Source of the DNA: Tardiphaga sp.
GTDB taxonomy: Bacteria; Pseudomonadota; Alphaproteobacteria; Rhizobiales; Xanthobacteraceae
Assembly: GCA_028290325.1 (NCBI GenBank)
Contig: JAQGJY010000269.1
Coordinates: forward strand, 1-12,252
DNA length: 12,252 nt
Direction of reading: 5' to 3'
The position numbers and the translations under genes were made by a program. Below, one piece after another: positions 1 to 6,366 of the stretch. The notes under the pieces were generated by a model that saw only the letters and a list, made by a program, of their open reading frames with translations, did no database searches and was not told the origin of the DNA. Every line of letters begins with the position of its first letter. The first letter of the stretch is position 1.

Positions 1-2063
1 GAACGGCTGTCGATCGGCACATTCATCGGCGGCACGCCGATCGGCGGCGCGGACGGTGCCGTTGTCTGCGCGATGGTCGATAGCCAGCCCGCGCGTCCCG
101 CGCCGGGCAGCATGGCGACCGGCACACCTTGATGCGCGACGCGCATGAACCGCGTCCAGATCTCGACAGGAAGCCCGCCGCCGGTGGCCTTTTTGGTCGG
201 CGCGTTGTCGTCATTGCCGAGCCAGACCCCGGTGACGAGGTTCGCCGTGTAGCCGATGAACCAGGCGTCGCGGAAATCCTGGCTGGTGCCGGTCTTGCCG
301 GCCGCCTGCCAACCCGGCAGCTCCGCCTTGCGCGCGGTGCCCGACAGCAGCGTTTCCTGCATCATCGTGTTCATCATCGAGACGGCGCGCGCATCGATCA
401 CCTGCGCCGGGCTATCGGCCGGGCGCGCATAGAGCACTTTGCCGCCGACGGTCTTGATCTTCATCACGACGCGCGGCGTCACGCTGATGCCGCCATTGGC
501 GAACGGCGCGTAAGCTCCGACCAGTTCGGTCAGCGAAACTTCCGAGGTGCCGAGCGCGATCGACGCGTTGGCATCGAGCTTCGACGAGATGCCAAGCCGA
601 TGCGCGGTGCGCACCACGCTTTTGGCGCCGACTTCGAGCCCGAGCCGCACCGCGACCGTATTCAGCGACATCGACAGCGCCTGCGTCAGCGTCACCGCGC
701 CGAAATATTCGTGGGTGTAGTTCTCCGGCTTCCAGCCTTTCACGTCGAGCGGCGCGTCCTGTCGGATCGTGTCCGGCGTCAGCCCGGCCTCGATCGCGGT
801 CAGATAGACGAACGGCTTGAACGCCGAGCCCGGCTGCCGCTTCGCCGTCACCGCGCGATTGTATTGGCTTTCGGCATAGTTGCGGCCGCCGACCATGGCA
901 CGGACCCAGCCGTCGCCGGACATCGCCACCAGCGCGCCCTGACTGACGTTGAACTTCACGCTCTTCGCCGCCAGCTCGTCGATGATCGCGGTCTCCGCGA
1001 TGCTTTGCAGATGCGGATCGATCGAGGTTTCGACCACGATGCTCTGGTCGATCTGGCCGACCAGATCGTCGAGCACTTCGCCGATCCAGTCGGCGACGTA
1101 ATTGATCGTGCCCGCGCCGACCGGCTTCACCGCATAAGACGGCTTGGCGATCGTGCCCTGCGCCTGCTGTTGCGTGATGAATCCCGCATCGGCCATCGCC
1201 GCCAACACGATCTGCGCGCGCTTCTCGGCGCCTTCCGGATTGCGGTTCGGCGCCAGCCGCGATGGCGACTTGACGAGACCCGCCAACATCGCGGCTTCCG
1301 CCAGCGTGACGTTTTTCGCCGACTTGCCGAAATAACGCTGTGCGGCGGCCTCGACGCCGTAGGCGCCCGAGCCGAAATAGACGCGGTTGAGATAGAGTTC
1401 GAGGATCTCGGCCTTGGAGTGTTTGCGCTCCAGCCACAGCGCCAGCTCGACCTCCTGCAGCTTGCGCTTCAGCGTTCGCTCCTCGGAGAGGAACAGGTTC
1501 TTCGCGAGTTGCTGCGTCAGGGTCGAACCGCCCTGCGAGACACCGCGATGCATGACGTTGGTGACGGCGGCGCGCGCGATGCCGACCGGATCGACGCCCC
1601 AATGCGAATAGAAGCGGCGGTCCTCGATGGCGATGAACGCCTTCGGCAGAAACGGCGGCAAGTCCTTCAGCGCGACATTCGCGCCAGCCTGCTCGCCACG
1701 CGTCGCCAGCGTGGTGCCGTCGAAGCCGACGATCTGGATCGTCGGCGGGCGTTTCGGAATTTCAAGCGCCTGGATCGCCGGCAGGTGGGCACCGACATAG
1801 ATGATGACGCCGGTGATCGCGATCGCGCCCCACAGGCCGACCACGGCGCTCCAATAGGCCAGCCGCTTCACGCCATTGCGGAAGCCGGTTTGCCGCGCTT
1901 TCGATGACTTGCGGGAGGACGATGGTTTGGATCGTCCCGCCTTGGGCTTGTCATCGGCGACGGTGACGCGGTCGTGCGGGCTCAGGCGCAGATCGGACAG
2001 CGCCGCGCCAAGCCCGAAGACCGGCTCCTTGCGCGCTCCGCCTTTTTTCTTGCCCAACGCCAT
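1..2063 (-). CDS. Penicillin-binding protein 1A family (bifunctional transglycosylase/transpeptidase), C-terminus beyond window
   Basis: Class A penicillin-binding protein that polymerises lipid II glycan strands and cross-links their peptides on the periplasmic side of the inner membrane. 687 codons are visible and the 3' end is cut off by the left edge. The start is an ATG after a weak ribosome site; an in-frame TTG lies 6 nt upstream. A basic, Lys/Ser-rich cytoplasmic tail precedes one membrane segment at about residues 70-92. The GT51 transglycosylase domain follows, with the EDRRFYSHWG motif (catalytic Glu147) and the GGSTLTQQLAKNLF motif. The transpeptidase domain carries SAFK (nucleophile Ser413), SLN (Ser466 to Asn468) and KTGT (Lys590), so all catalytic motifs are intact. 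The gene is divergent from the ECF sigma gene, with 272 bp between them. PBP1A rather than PBP1B is judged from motif wording only. Family assignment is very secure; the exact paralog (mrcA/ponA) is not. Confidence 0.95.
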   Translation of the reverse strand, partial: MALGKKKGGARKEPVFGLGAALSDLRLSPHDRVTVADDKPKAGRSKPSSSRKSSKARQTGFRNGVKRLAYWSAVVGLWGAIAITGVIIYVGAHLPAIQALEIPKRPPTIQIVGFDGTTLATRGEQAGANVALKDLPPFLPKAFIAIEDRRFYSHWGVDPVGIARAAVTNVMHRGVSQGGSTLTQQLAKNLFLSEERTLKRKLQEVELALWLERKHSKAEILELYLNRVYFGSGAYGVEAAAQRYFGKSAKNVTLAEAAMLAGLVKSPSRLAPNRNPEGAEKRAQIVLAAMADAGFITQQQAQGTIAKPSYAVKPVGAGTINYVADWIGEVLDDLVGQIDQSIVVETSIDPHLQSIAETAIIDELAAKSVKFNVSQGALVAMSGDGWVRAMVGGRNYAESQYNRAVTAKRQPGSAFKPFVYLTAIEAGLTPDTIRQDAPLDVKGWKPENYTHEYFGAVTLTQALSMSLNTVAVRLGLEVGAKSVVRTAHRLGISSKLDANASIALGTSEVSLTELVGAYAPFANGGISVTPRVVMKIKTVGGKVLYARPADSPAQVIDARAVSMMNTMMQETLLSGTARKAELPGWQAAGKTGTSQDFRDAWFIGYTANLVTGVWLGNDDNAPTKKATGGGLPVEIWTRFMRVAHQGVPVAMLPGAGRAGWLSTIAQTTAPSAPPIGVPPMNVPIDSR

Positions 2064-2190
2064 CCGCAACCACGCTTTGAACCGCGACGCCGCACAGTAG
2101 GGCGCGGGATTTAAAGCGCCGTTAAGCGGCGATTAAGGCTCCGGGCGGGGCGGCGGCGCTGGCGCCATCGCCATCCGCCAAGGCGACGTC

Positions 2191-2243
2191 AATTGTTTCG
2201 TGGGCGGCCACTGCGACGAAACAATTTTTCGTCGCGACGAAAC
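2191..2243. repeat. Overlapping inverted repeats built on CGAAAC/GTTTCG in the PBP-sigma intergenic gap
   Basis: Three arms share one core. AATTGTTTCGT (2191-2201) is a perfect inverted match to ACGAAACAATT (2216-2226). GCGACGAAA (2213-2221) is a perfect inverted match to TTTCGTCGC (2227-2235), with the 5-nt spacer CAATT. GCGACGAAAC at 2213-2222 is repeated directly at 2234-2243. The central arm can pair with only one partner at a time, so two alternative hairpins or two overlapping operator palindromes are possible. The element is 93 bp before the sigma-factor start and 128 bp before the PBP start, so it could serve either gene. The repeats are seen directly; any regulatory role is inferred. 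Confidence 0.6.
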
Positions 2244-2270
2244 CTGAATCCCCGGACACGCAGGCGGCAT

Positions 2271-2296
2271 GAAACGGGACGCCGTTAACAGTCTGC
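2271..2296 (+). promoter_or_regulatory. Possible ECF-type promoter of the sigma-factor gene
   Basis: GAAAC at 2271-2275 and TCTGC at 2292-2296 are 16 nt apart. This resembles the -35 (GAAC/GAAAC) and -10 (TCTGA-like) pattern of many ECF promoters. A transcript from here would begin about 30 nt before the ATG at 2336. Many ECF sigma genes are autoregulated, which makes the position sensible. The match is short and no second copy was found, so confidence is low. Confidence 0.2.
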
Positions 2297-2335
2297 CCAA
2301 CGAGACGCCGAACCGGCTGTCCACGGGGGCCTGTC

Positions 2336-2947
2336 ATGCAAAACCTCATCATTATCCCTGCCGATGCGCGCAACGCCATCGTGGCGGCCGCCGCCATGAC
2401 CGACGAAATGCTGCTGGCGCTGATCGCCGACGGCGACCGCGGCGCGATGCACACGCTCTATGCCCGGCACAATGTGCGGGTCTATCGTTTCATTTTGCGG
2501 ATGTTGCGCGACGCCACGGCCGCCGAGGATCTCGTCAGCCAGGTGTTCCTCGATGTCTGGCGCACCGCCGGCCAGTTCGAGGGCCGCGCCCAGGTCTCGA
2601 CCTGGCTGCTGTCGATCGCCCGCTTCAAGGCGCTGACCGCGTTGCGCCAGCGCCGCTTCGAGGACATCGACCAGGACGACGTGATGGACATTGCGGACGG
2701 CGGGGACACGCCGGAAGCCTCGCTCGACCGCAGCAACACCAGCGCCATCTTGCGCACCTGCGTCGATCGGCTGTCACCGGCGCATCGCGAGATCATCAAC
2801 CTAGTTTACTATCACGAGATGTCGGTGGAAGAGGCCGGCCGGCTGATCGGGATTCCTCAGAGCACCGTCAAGACGCGCATGTTCTACGCCCGCAAGCAAT
2901 TGGCCCTGTTGTTGAAATCGGCTGGCGTCGAGAGCCTCGCGGCATAA
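2336..2947 (+). CDS. ECF-subfamily RNA polymerase sigma factor (sigma-70 family), no adjacent anti-sigma gene
   Basis: 203-residue alternative sigma factor expected to direct RNA polymerase to a stress or signal regulon. Region 2 spans about residues 38-105, from LYARHNVRVYRFILRML through the polymerase-binding stretch AEDLVSQVFLDVW to the -10-recognition segment STWLLSIARFKALTALRQRR. An acidic linker follows (DIDQDDVMDIADGGD). Region 4 spans about 143-195, with the helix-turn-helix SVEEAGRLIGIPQSTVKTRMFYARKQL. Regions 1 and 3 are absent, as in ECF factors. The start is supported by GGGGG at 2325-2329, 6 nt before the ATG. An internal ATG at 2396 would begin MTDEMLLALIADGD, closer to the usual family N-terminus, but has no ribosome site. 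Neither neighbour looks like an anti-sigma factor, so control by a distant anti-sigma or at transcription is likely. I do not assign an ECF group. Confidence 0.93.
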   Translation: MQNLIIIPADARNAIVAAAAMTDEMLLALIADGDRGAMHTLYARHNVRVYRFILRMLRDATAAEDLVSQVFLDVWRTAGQFEGRAQVSTWLLSIARFKALTALRQRRFEDIDQDDVMDIADGGDTPEASLDRSNTSAILRTCVDRLSPAHREIINLVYYHEMSVEEAGRLIGIPQSTVKTRMFYARKQLALLLKSAGVESLAA

Positions 2948-3040
2948 GCCGCGAATCTGAATGAAGCTTTTCCGCCGCCGCCGTCATTGAAACAATCGGC
3001 GACATCGAAGTGAAAGATTTGGCTGCTACATCGATGATCA

Positions 3041-3060
3041 GGCGACGCCCCGTCGTTGCC
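3041..3060 (+). terminator. Hairpin after the sigma-factor gene, possible weak terminator
   Basis: GGCGACG and CGTTGCC pair (one G-U) around a 6-nt loop, 94 nt after the sigma stop codon. It is followed by ACCCTTTAAA rather than a clean T-run. It could be a weak intrinsic terminator or an end-protecting structure. Confidence 0.25.
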
Positions 3061-3080
3061 ACCCTTTAAACCTTCGACCT

Positions 3081-3119
3081 CCAGCGACCCGGCCGGGATG
3101 CCCCCCGACCGGGTCGTGG
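3081..3119. repeat. Strong GC-rich inverted repeat in the gap between the sigma and DUF1330 genes
   Basis: CCAGCGACCCGG (3081-3092) pairs with CCGGGTCGTGG (3109-3119), giving 11 pairs with one bulged G around a 16-nt loop. There is no T-run directly after it on either strand, so it is a poor classical terminator. It could be a rho-type 3' structure for the sigma transcript or part of a small RNA. Outside the hairpins listed here, the gap 2948-3220 shows no convincing coding sequence. Confidence 0.45.
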
Positions 3120-3126
3120 TCGTTGG

Positions 3127-3157
3127 ATGTCGTCTCGTCTTTCGCTTCATGTCGTCT
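3127..3157. repeat. 9-bp direct repeat ATGTCGTCT, 22-bp period
   Basis: ATGTCGTCT occurs at 3127-3135 and again at 3149-3157, about two helical turns apart, just past the 3081-3119 hairpin. This could be a paired protein-binding site or chance. No flanking gene start is close by on the plus strand. Confidence 0.3.
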
Positions 3158-3220
3158 GAATGCGATTCGGGTCCTCGTCCGGCAAGGCCCCGGCTTCCGG
3201 CAGGTCGACGCGCGGCTATC

Positions 3221-3658
3221 TCAGATGCGCGGATCGCCGATCTGGCCGAAGGTTGCGCCCGGCGCTTGCGGCTTGGTGCGGATCAGCCGCGAATCCTCGA
3301 CCGCGGCCTGCCGGTGCTTGACCGCCTCGCGGTAGACCGGATCGCGGATCATCTGCACGAAGGCATCGACCTCAGGATATTCGGCGATGAAGCAATGATG
3401 CCAGTGCTCGCTGTGCGGGCCGATCAGCATCAGCTCGAAGGCGCCCTGCCACACCACCTTGCCGCCGAGCCGTGTGAACACCGGGCCGGACTCGCGGCCG
3501 TAAGCCGCATAGGCCTCCGCGCCGGAGACATCGCGGCCATCGGGATATTTGGCGCGCTCATGCAGCCGCACCAGATTGAGCATGTGAATCGGACCGGGCC
3601 GGTTGTTGTCGCGAAACTGCGCGAAGACGTCCTTGGTCGGATCGATATGGCCGGTCAT
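3221..3658 (-). CDS. DUF1330 domain-containing protein
   Basis: 145-residue cytoplasmic protein of the DUF1330 family, small dimeric alpha/beta-barrel (ferredoxin-like) proteins whose reaction is unknown. Visible family features are the strand GPIHMLNLVRLHERAKYPDGR, the segment SGAEAYAAYGRESGPVFTRLGGKVVW, and the core EHWHHCFIAEYPEVDAFVQMIRDPVYREAVKHRQAAVEDSRLI, whose helix and final strand are typical of the fold. There is no signal peptide or membrane segment. The start ATG is well supported by GGGAG five nt upstream. The gene stands alone on this strand, divergent from the DUF1304 gene. A hairpin at about 3179-3200 (CCGGCAAG with CTTCCGG) lies 20 nt past the stop but lacks a T-run. Function is not known; family assignment is by sequence pattern. 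Confidence 0.88.
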   Translation of the reverse strand: MTGHIDPTKDVFAQFRDNNRPGPIHMLNLVRLHERAKYPDGRDVSGAEAYAAYGRESGPVFTRLGGKVVWQGAFELMLIGPHSEHWHHCFIAEYPEVDAFVQMIRDPVYREAVKHRQAAVEDSRLIRTKPQAPGATFGQIGDPRI

Positions 3659-3698
3659 GCTGACTCCCTTTGTTTGTTGTTGTCGGAAAGCCTACACC

Positions 3699-3778
3699 GT
3701 CATGGCGAGCCGGCGCAAAATGGATGGCGTCGTTACCGCCGTCCCCCGCAGTGAAGGGGGCGGCCGCTTCGCGATGAC
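3699..3778. repeat. Degenerate palindromic intergenic repeat (REP-like)
   Basis: Imperfect outer arms GTCATGGCGAGCC (3699-3711) and GCTTCGCGATGAC (3766-3778) enclose an inner hairpin at 3738-3764, where GCCG-T-CCCCC pairs with GGGGGCGGC around an 8-nt loop. The arms resemble the CGTCATTGCGAGC / GCTCGCAATGACG ends of intergenic palindromes common in Bradyrhizobium and Rhodopseudomonas genomes, by my recollection. It fills most of the gap between two divergent genes and ends 12 bp before the DUF1304 start codon, so it may form part of that gene's leader. It is probably a decayed copy. Confidence 0.5.
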
Positions 3779-3790
3779 AAAGGGGCACCC

Positions 3791-4153
3791 ATGACCATCA
3801 TCGCCAATCTGCTCGTCGCGCTGGTCGCGGCGCTGCATCTGTATTTTCTTGTGCTGGAGATGTTTCTCTGGACCAAGCCGCAAGGCCTCAAGACCTTCGG
3901 CAATACGCTCGAGAAAGCCCGCGACAGCGCCGTGCTCGCCGCCAATCAGGGCCTTTACAACGGCTTCCTCGCCGCCGGGCTGATCTGGGGCCTGGTCCAT
4001 CCAGATCCTACGATGGCTTGGCAGATCAAGGCCTTCTTCCTGCTCTGCGTGATCGTCGCCGGGGCCTATGGCGCCTACAGCGTCAGCCGCAAAATTCTAC
4101 TCGTGCAGGCGCTGCCGGCGGCGCTGGCGCTGCTTGCCGTGTGGCTCGCCTGA
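3791..4153 (+). CDS. DUF1304 family small integral membrane protein
   Basis: 120-residue inner-membrane protein with four hydrophobic segments at about residues 5-26, 53-68, 77-94 and 102-119. The conserved DUF1304 features are visible: LHLYFLVLEMFLWTKPQGLKTF after the first segment, ARDSAVLAANQGLYNGFLAAGLIW in the middle, and GAYGAYSVSRKILLVQALPA near the end. The length is typical for the family. The start ATG follows AGGGG (3781-3785) by 5 nt. It is divergent from the DUF1330 gene across a palindromic repeat and is followed, 128 nt later on the same strand, by the binding-protein gene. No biochemical function is established for this family to my knowledge, and the context does not suggest one. 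Confidence 0.9.
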   Translation: MTIIANLLVALVAALHLYFLVLEMFLWTKPQGLKTFGNTLEKARDSAVLAANQGLYNGFLAAGLIWGLVHPDPTMAWQIKAFFLLCVIVAGAYGAYSVSRKILLVQALPAALALLAVWLA

Positions 4154-4270
4154 TCCGACAGGTCGCGTCCGATCCTCGGTCTGATCCTTGCGTTGAGATT
4201 CCGCTTACGTCACACTCCCGATAACGGTGGCCCCCGGCGACGGGAGAGATCATCGGCATGCAAGATCAAA

Positions 4271-4284
4271 GGGAGCAACACGTG
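4271..4284 (+). promoter_or_regulatory. Ribosome-binding site selecting a GTG start for the LivK-type protein
   Basis: GGGAG at 4271-4275 stands 6 nt before GTG 4282-4284, ideal spacing. The alternative in-frame ATG at 4258 has GGGAGAG about 10 nt upstream, which is less favourable, and would add eight polar residues in front of the signal peptide. Confidence 0.55.
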
Positions 4285-5511
4285 AAGCAAGGCACCAAGG
4301 GATTTCTCCGTCTCGCCGCCGCCACGCTGGCGATCGCGATCTCCACCACAGCCGCCGTCGCGCAAAAGAAATACGGACCCGGCGCGTCCGACACCGAGAT
4401 CAAATTCGGCCAGACCGTTCCCTTCTCCGGTCCCGCCTCGGCCTATGCCGGCATCGGCAAGACCCAGGCCGCCTATATGAAAATGATCAACGAGCAGGGC
4501 GGCGTCAACGGTCGCAAGCTCAACCTGATCCAGTATGACGACGCCTATTCACCGCCGAAGGCCGTCGAGCAGGTCCGCAAGCTGGTCGAGAGCGACGAGG
4601 TGTTGTTCACCTTCCAGATCATCGGCACGCCGTCCAACGCCGCCGTGCAGAAATATCTCAACCAGAAGCAGGTGCCGCAATTGCTGGCCTCGACCGGCGC
4701 GTCGCGGTTCTCCGATTACAAGAACGCGCCGTGGACCATCGCCTTCAATCCGAACTACCAGAGCGAAGCCCGCATCTACGCGCGCTACATTCTGCAAAAT
4801 CATCCGAATGCGAAGATCGGCATTCTGTTTCAGAACGACGATCTCGGCCGCGATTACGTCACCGGCCTGAAGGAAGGGCTCGGGGCCAAGGCGGCGTCGA
4901 TGATTATCGGCGAAGCGTCCTACGAACTCACCGATCCGACGGTGGATTCGCAGATCGTCAAGCTGAAGTCGCTCGGCGCCGACCTGCTTTACAATGCCTC
5001 GACGCCCCGCTTCGCGGCGCAGGCGATCAAGAAGGTCGCGGACATGGGCTGGAAGCCGGTCCACATCCTCGACATCAATGCGAGCCCGGTGTCGGCGACG
5101 TTGAAACCGGCCGGCCTCGACATCTCGAAGGGCATCATCTCGACCAACTACGGCAAGGATCCCTCCGACCCGCAGTGGAAGGATGATGCCGGCGTCAAAG
5201 CCTATTTCACCTTCATGGATAAATATTATCCCGAGGGCGACAAGATGAATACCGTCAACACCTACGGCTATTCGGTCGCCGAACTGTTGATCCACATCCT
5301 CAAGCTGGCCGGTGACGACCTGTCGCGCGAGAACATCATGAAGCAAGCAACCAGCATCAAGAACTTCACAGGCTCGCTGGCGCTGCCGGGCATGGTGGTC
5401 AACACCTCGCCGACCGATTATCGCATCAACAAGCAGATGCAGATGATGAAGTTCGACGGCGAACGCTGGCAGCTGTTCGGACCGATCATTACCGACGACG
5501 CGGCGGGATAG
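4282..5511 (+). CDS. Branched-chain-amino-acid-type ABC transporter substrate-binding protein (LivK-like), solitary
   Basis: 409-residue periplasmic binding protein of the type I fold (Peripla_BP_6 family), which delivers amino acids, amides or aromatic and other carboxylates to a Liv-type ABC permease. An N-terminal signal peptide has a basic start (VKQGTKGFLR) and a hydrophobic core, with likely cleavage after AVA near residue 28. The mature protein begins with DTEIKFGQTVPFSGPASAY, the typical first strand and ligand loop, and continues with GGVNGRKLNLIQYDDAYSP, LVESDEVLFTFQIIGTPSNA and ILFQNDDLGRDYVTGLKEGL at the lobe boundary, all hallmarks of this family. The start is GTG rather than ATG at 4258. 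No livFGHM genes adjoin it, so it either serves a distant transporter or a sensing role. A hairpin terminator follows. The substrate cannot be read from sequence; close relatives in this bacterial group often bind aromatic or carboxylic acids. Confidence 0.93.
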   Translation: MKQGTKGFLRLAAATLAIAISTTAAVAQKKYGPGASDTEIKFGQTVPFSGPASAYAGIGKTQAAYMKMINEQGGVNGRKLNLIQYDDAYSPPKAVEQVRKLVESDEVLFTFQIIGTPSNAAVQKYLNQKQVPQLLASTGASRFSDYKNAPWTIAFNPNYQSEARIYARYILQNHPNAKIGILFQNDDLGRDYVTGLKEGLGAKAASMIIGEASYELTDPTVDSQIVKLKSLGADLLYNASTPRFAAQAIKKVADMGWKPVHILDINASPVSATLKPAGLDISKGIISTNYGKDPSDPQWKDDAGVKAYFTFMDKYYPEGDKMNTVNTYGYSVAELLIHILKLAGDDLSRENIMKQATSIKNFTGSLALPGMVVNTSPTDYRINKQMQMMKFDGERWQLFGPIITDDAAG

Positions 5512-5527
5512 GCCTTACGTCCGTCAA

Positions 5528-5564
5528 GGCGGTCTCGCTCACCGCGAGGCCGTCGCTTTGTTCC
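5528..5564 (+). terminator. Probable intrinsic terminator of the LivK-type gene
   Basis: GGCGGTCTCGC (5528-5538) pairs with GCGAGGCCGTC (5544-5554), 11 pairs including two G-U, around a 5-nt loop. GCTTTGTTCC follows. It starts 17 nt after the stop codon. A second small inverted repeat, TCGCTT (5553-5558) with AAGCGA (5567-5572), overlaps its end and could serve the convergent response-regulator operon. Confidence 0.5.
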
Positions 5565-5621
5565 GTAAGCGATTTGAAATCATAGGGAATGACGGCAGCG
5601 TGCGCCGCCAACCCCGCCGGC

Positions 5622-6353
5622 CTATTTCTCGCTCGGCGAAAACAGATAGCCGCCGCCGCGAATGGTGCGGATCACGGCGGGCTTGGTCGGGTCCGGCTCG
5701 ATCTTGCGGCGAATCCGCATGATCCGCAGATCGACCGCGCGGTCGAAGGCTTCGGCGTCGCGCGCATTGGCCAGTTCGAGCAGCCGCTCGCGCGACAACA
5801 CCCGCTTCGGATTCGCAGCGAACACTTTCAGCAGTCCATATTCCGAGGCCGTCAGCGGATGCTCGTTGCCTTCGTCGTCGCGCAGCGCCTGCGCGTCGAG
5901 GTCGAGCCATTTGGTGCCGAAACGCACCAGATGATCGGTCTTCTCGGGGGCCGCCGCGCCCGCCGCTGCTGTTACCGCCTTGGGGCCGCTGCGCCGCAGC
6001 ACCGAGCGGACCCGCGCCATCAGCTCGCGCAATTCGCACGGCTTCGCGATGTAATCGTCGGCGCCGAGCTCGAGGCCGACGACGCGATCGATCGGGCTCG
6101 CGGTCGCCGTCAGCATGATGACGGGCACGTTGGTGCGGCTCTTGAGATCGCGGATGATCGACAGCCCGTCTTCCTCGGGCATGTTGAGATCGAGCACGAC
6201 CAGATCCGGCGTCGTCACCTCGATCGCGGCGCGCAGGCTCTTGCCGCCGTCGCACAGGGTCACCGTGAAACCGTGCATCTTGAGATAGTCGCCGACCATC
6301 TCGCGGGCCGGCGCCTCGTCATCGACAATGATGATATGCGGATTCTGGCTCAT
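5622..6353 (-). CDS. OmpR-family response regulator (receiver plus winged-helix DNA-binding domain)
   Basis: 243-residue transcription regulator, probable output of the two upstream kinases. The receiver domain (about 5-120) has the acidic pair Asp11-Asp12, phospho-acceptor Asp55 (LVVLDLNMP), switch Thr82 (IMLTA) and Lys104 (DDYIAKP), all intact. An alanine-rich linker (about 125-138) leads to the OmpR/PhoB winged helix (about 142-240), with LTASEYGLLKVFAANP, a recognition-helix region DRAVDLRIMRIRRKIE, and the terminal hairpin IRTIRGGGYLF. It is the last gene of a leftward operon, 13 nt after the REC-kinase gene, and has no strong ribosome site of its own, so it probably depends on the upstream message. 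It is convergent with the LivK-type gene. Its targets are unknown; the divergent ugpB-like gene is an obvious candidate. Confidence 0.95.
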   Translation of the reverse strand: MSQNPHIIIVDDEAPAREMVGDYLKMHGFTVTLCDGGKSLRAAIEVTTPDLVVLDLNMPEEDGLSIIRDLKSRTNVPVIMLTATASPIDRVVGLELGADDYIAKPCELRELMARVRSVLRRSGPKAVTAAAGAAAPEKTDHLVRFGTKWLDLDAQALRDDEGNEHPLTASEYGLLKVFAANPKRVLSRERLLELANARDAEAFDRAVDLRIMRIRRKIEPDPTKPAVIRTIRGGGYLFSPSEK

Positions 6354-6366
6354 GATGGTTGGTTGC

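Noticed and set aside
129..1907. 592-codon open frame on the plus strand opposite the PBP1A gene
   Set aside because: The translation is Arg/Asp/His-rich, without any domain, and lies wholly antisense to a gene with all catalytic motifs. Such frames arise from strong GC bias at third codon positions.
4188..4225. TTGAGA (4193-4198) and GATAAC (4220-4225) as a promoter for the LivK-like gene
   Set aside because: The spacing of 21 nt is too long for a sigma-70 promoter.
4549..5346. 265-codon minus-strand open frame opposite the LivK-like gene
   Set aside because: Arg/Val/Asp-rich shadow with no domain; the plus-strand binding protein is clear.
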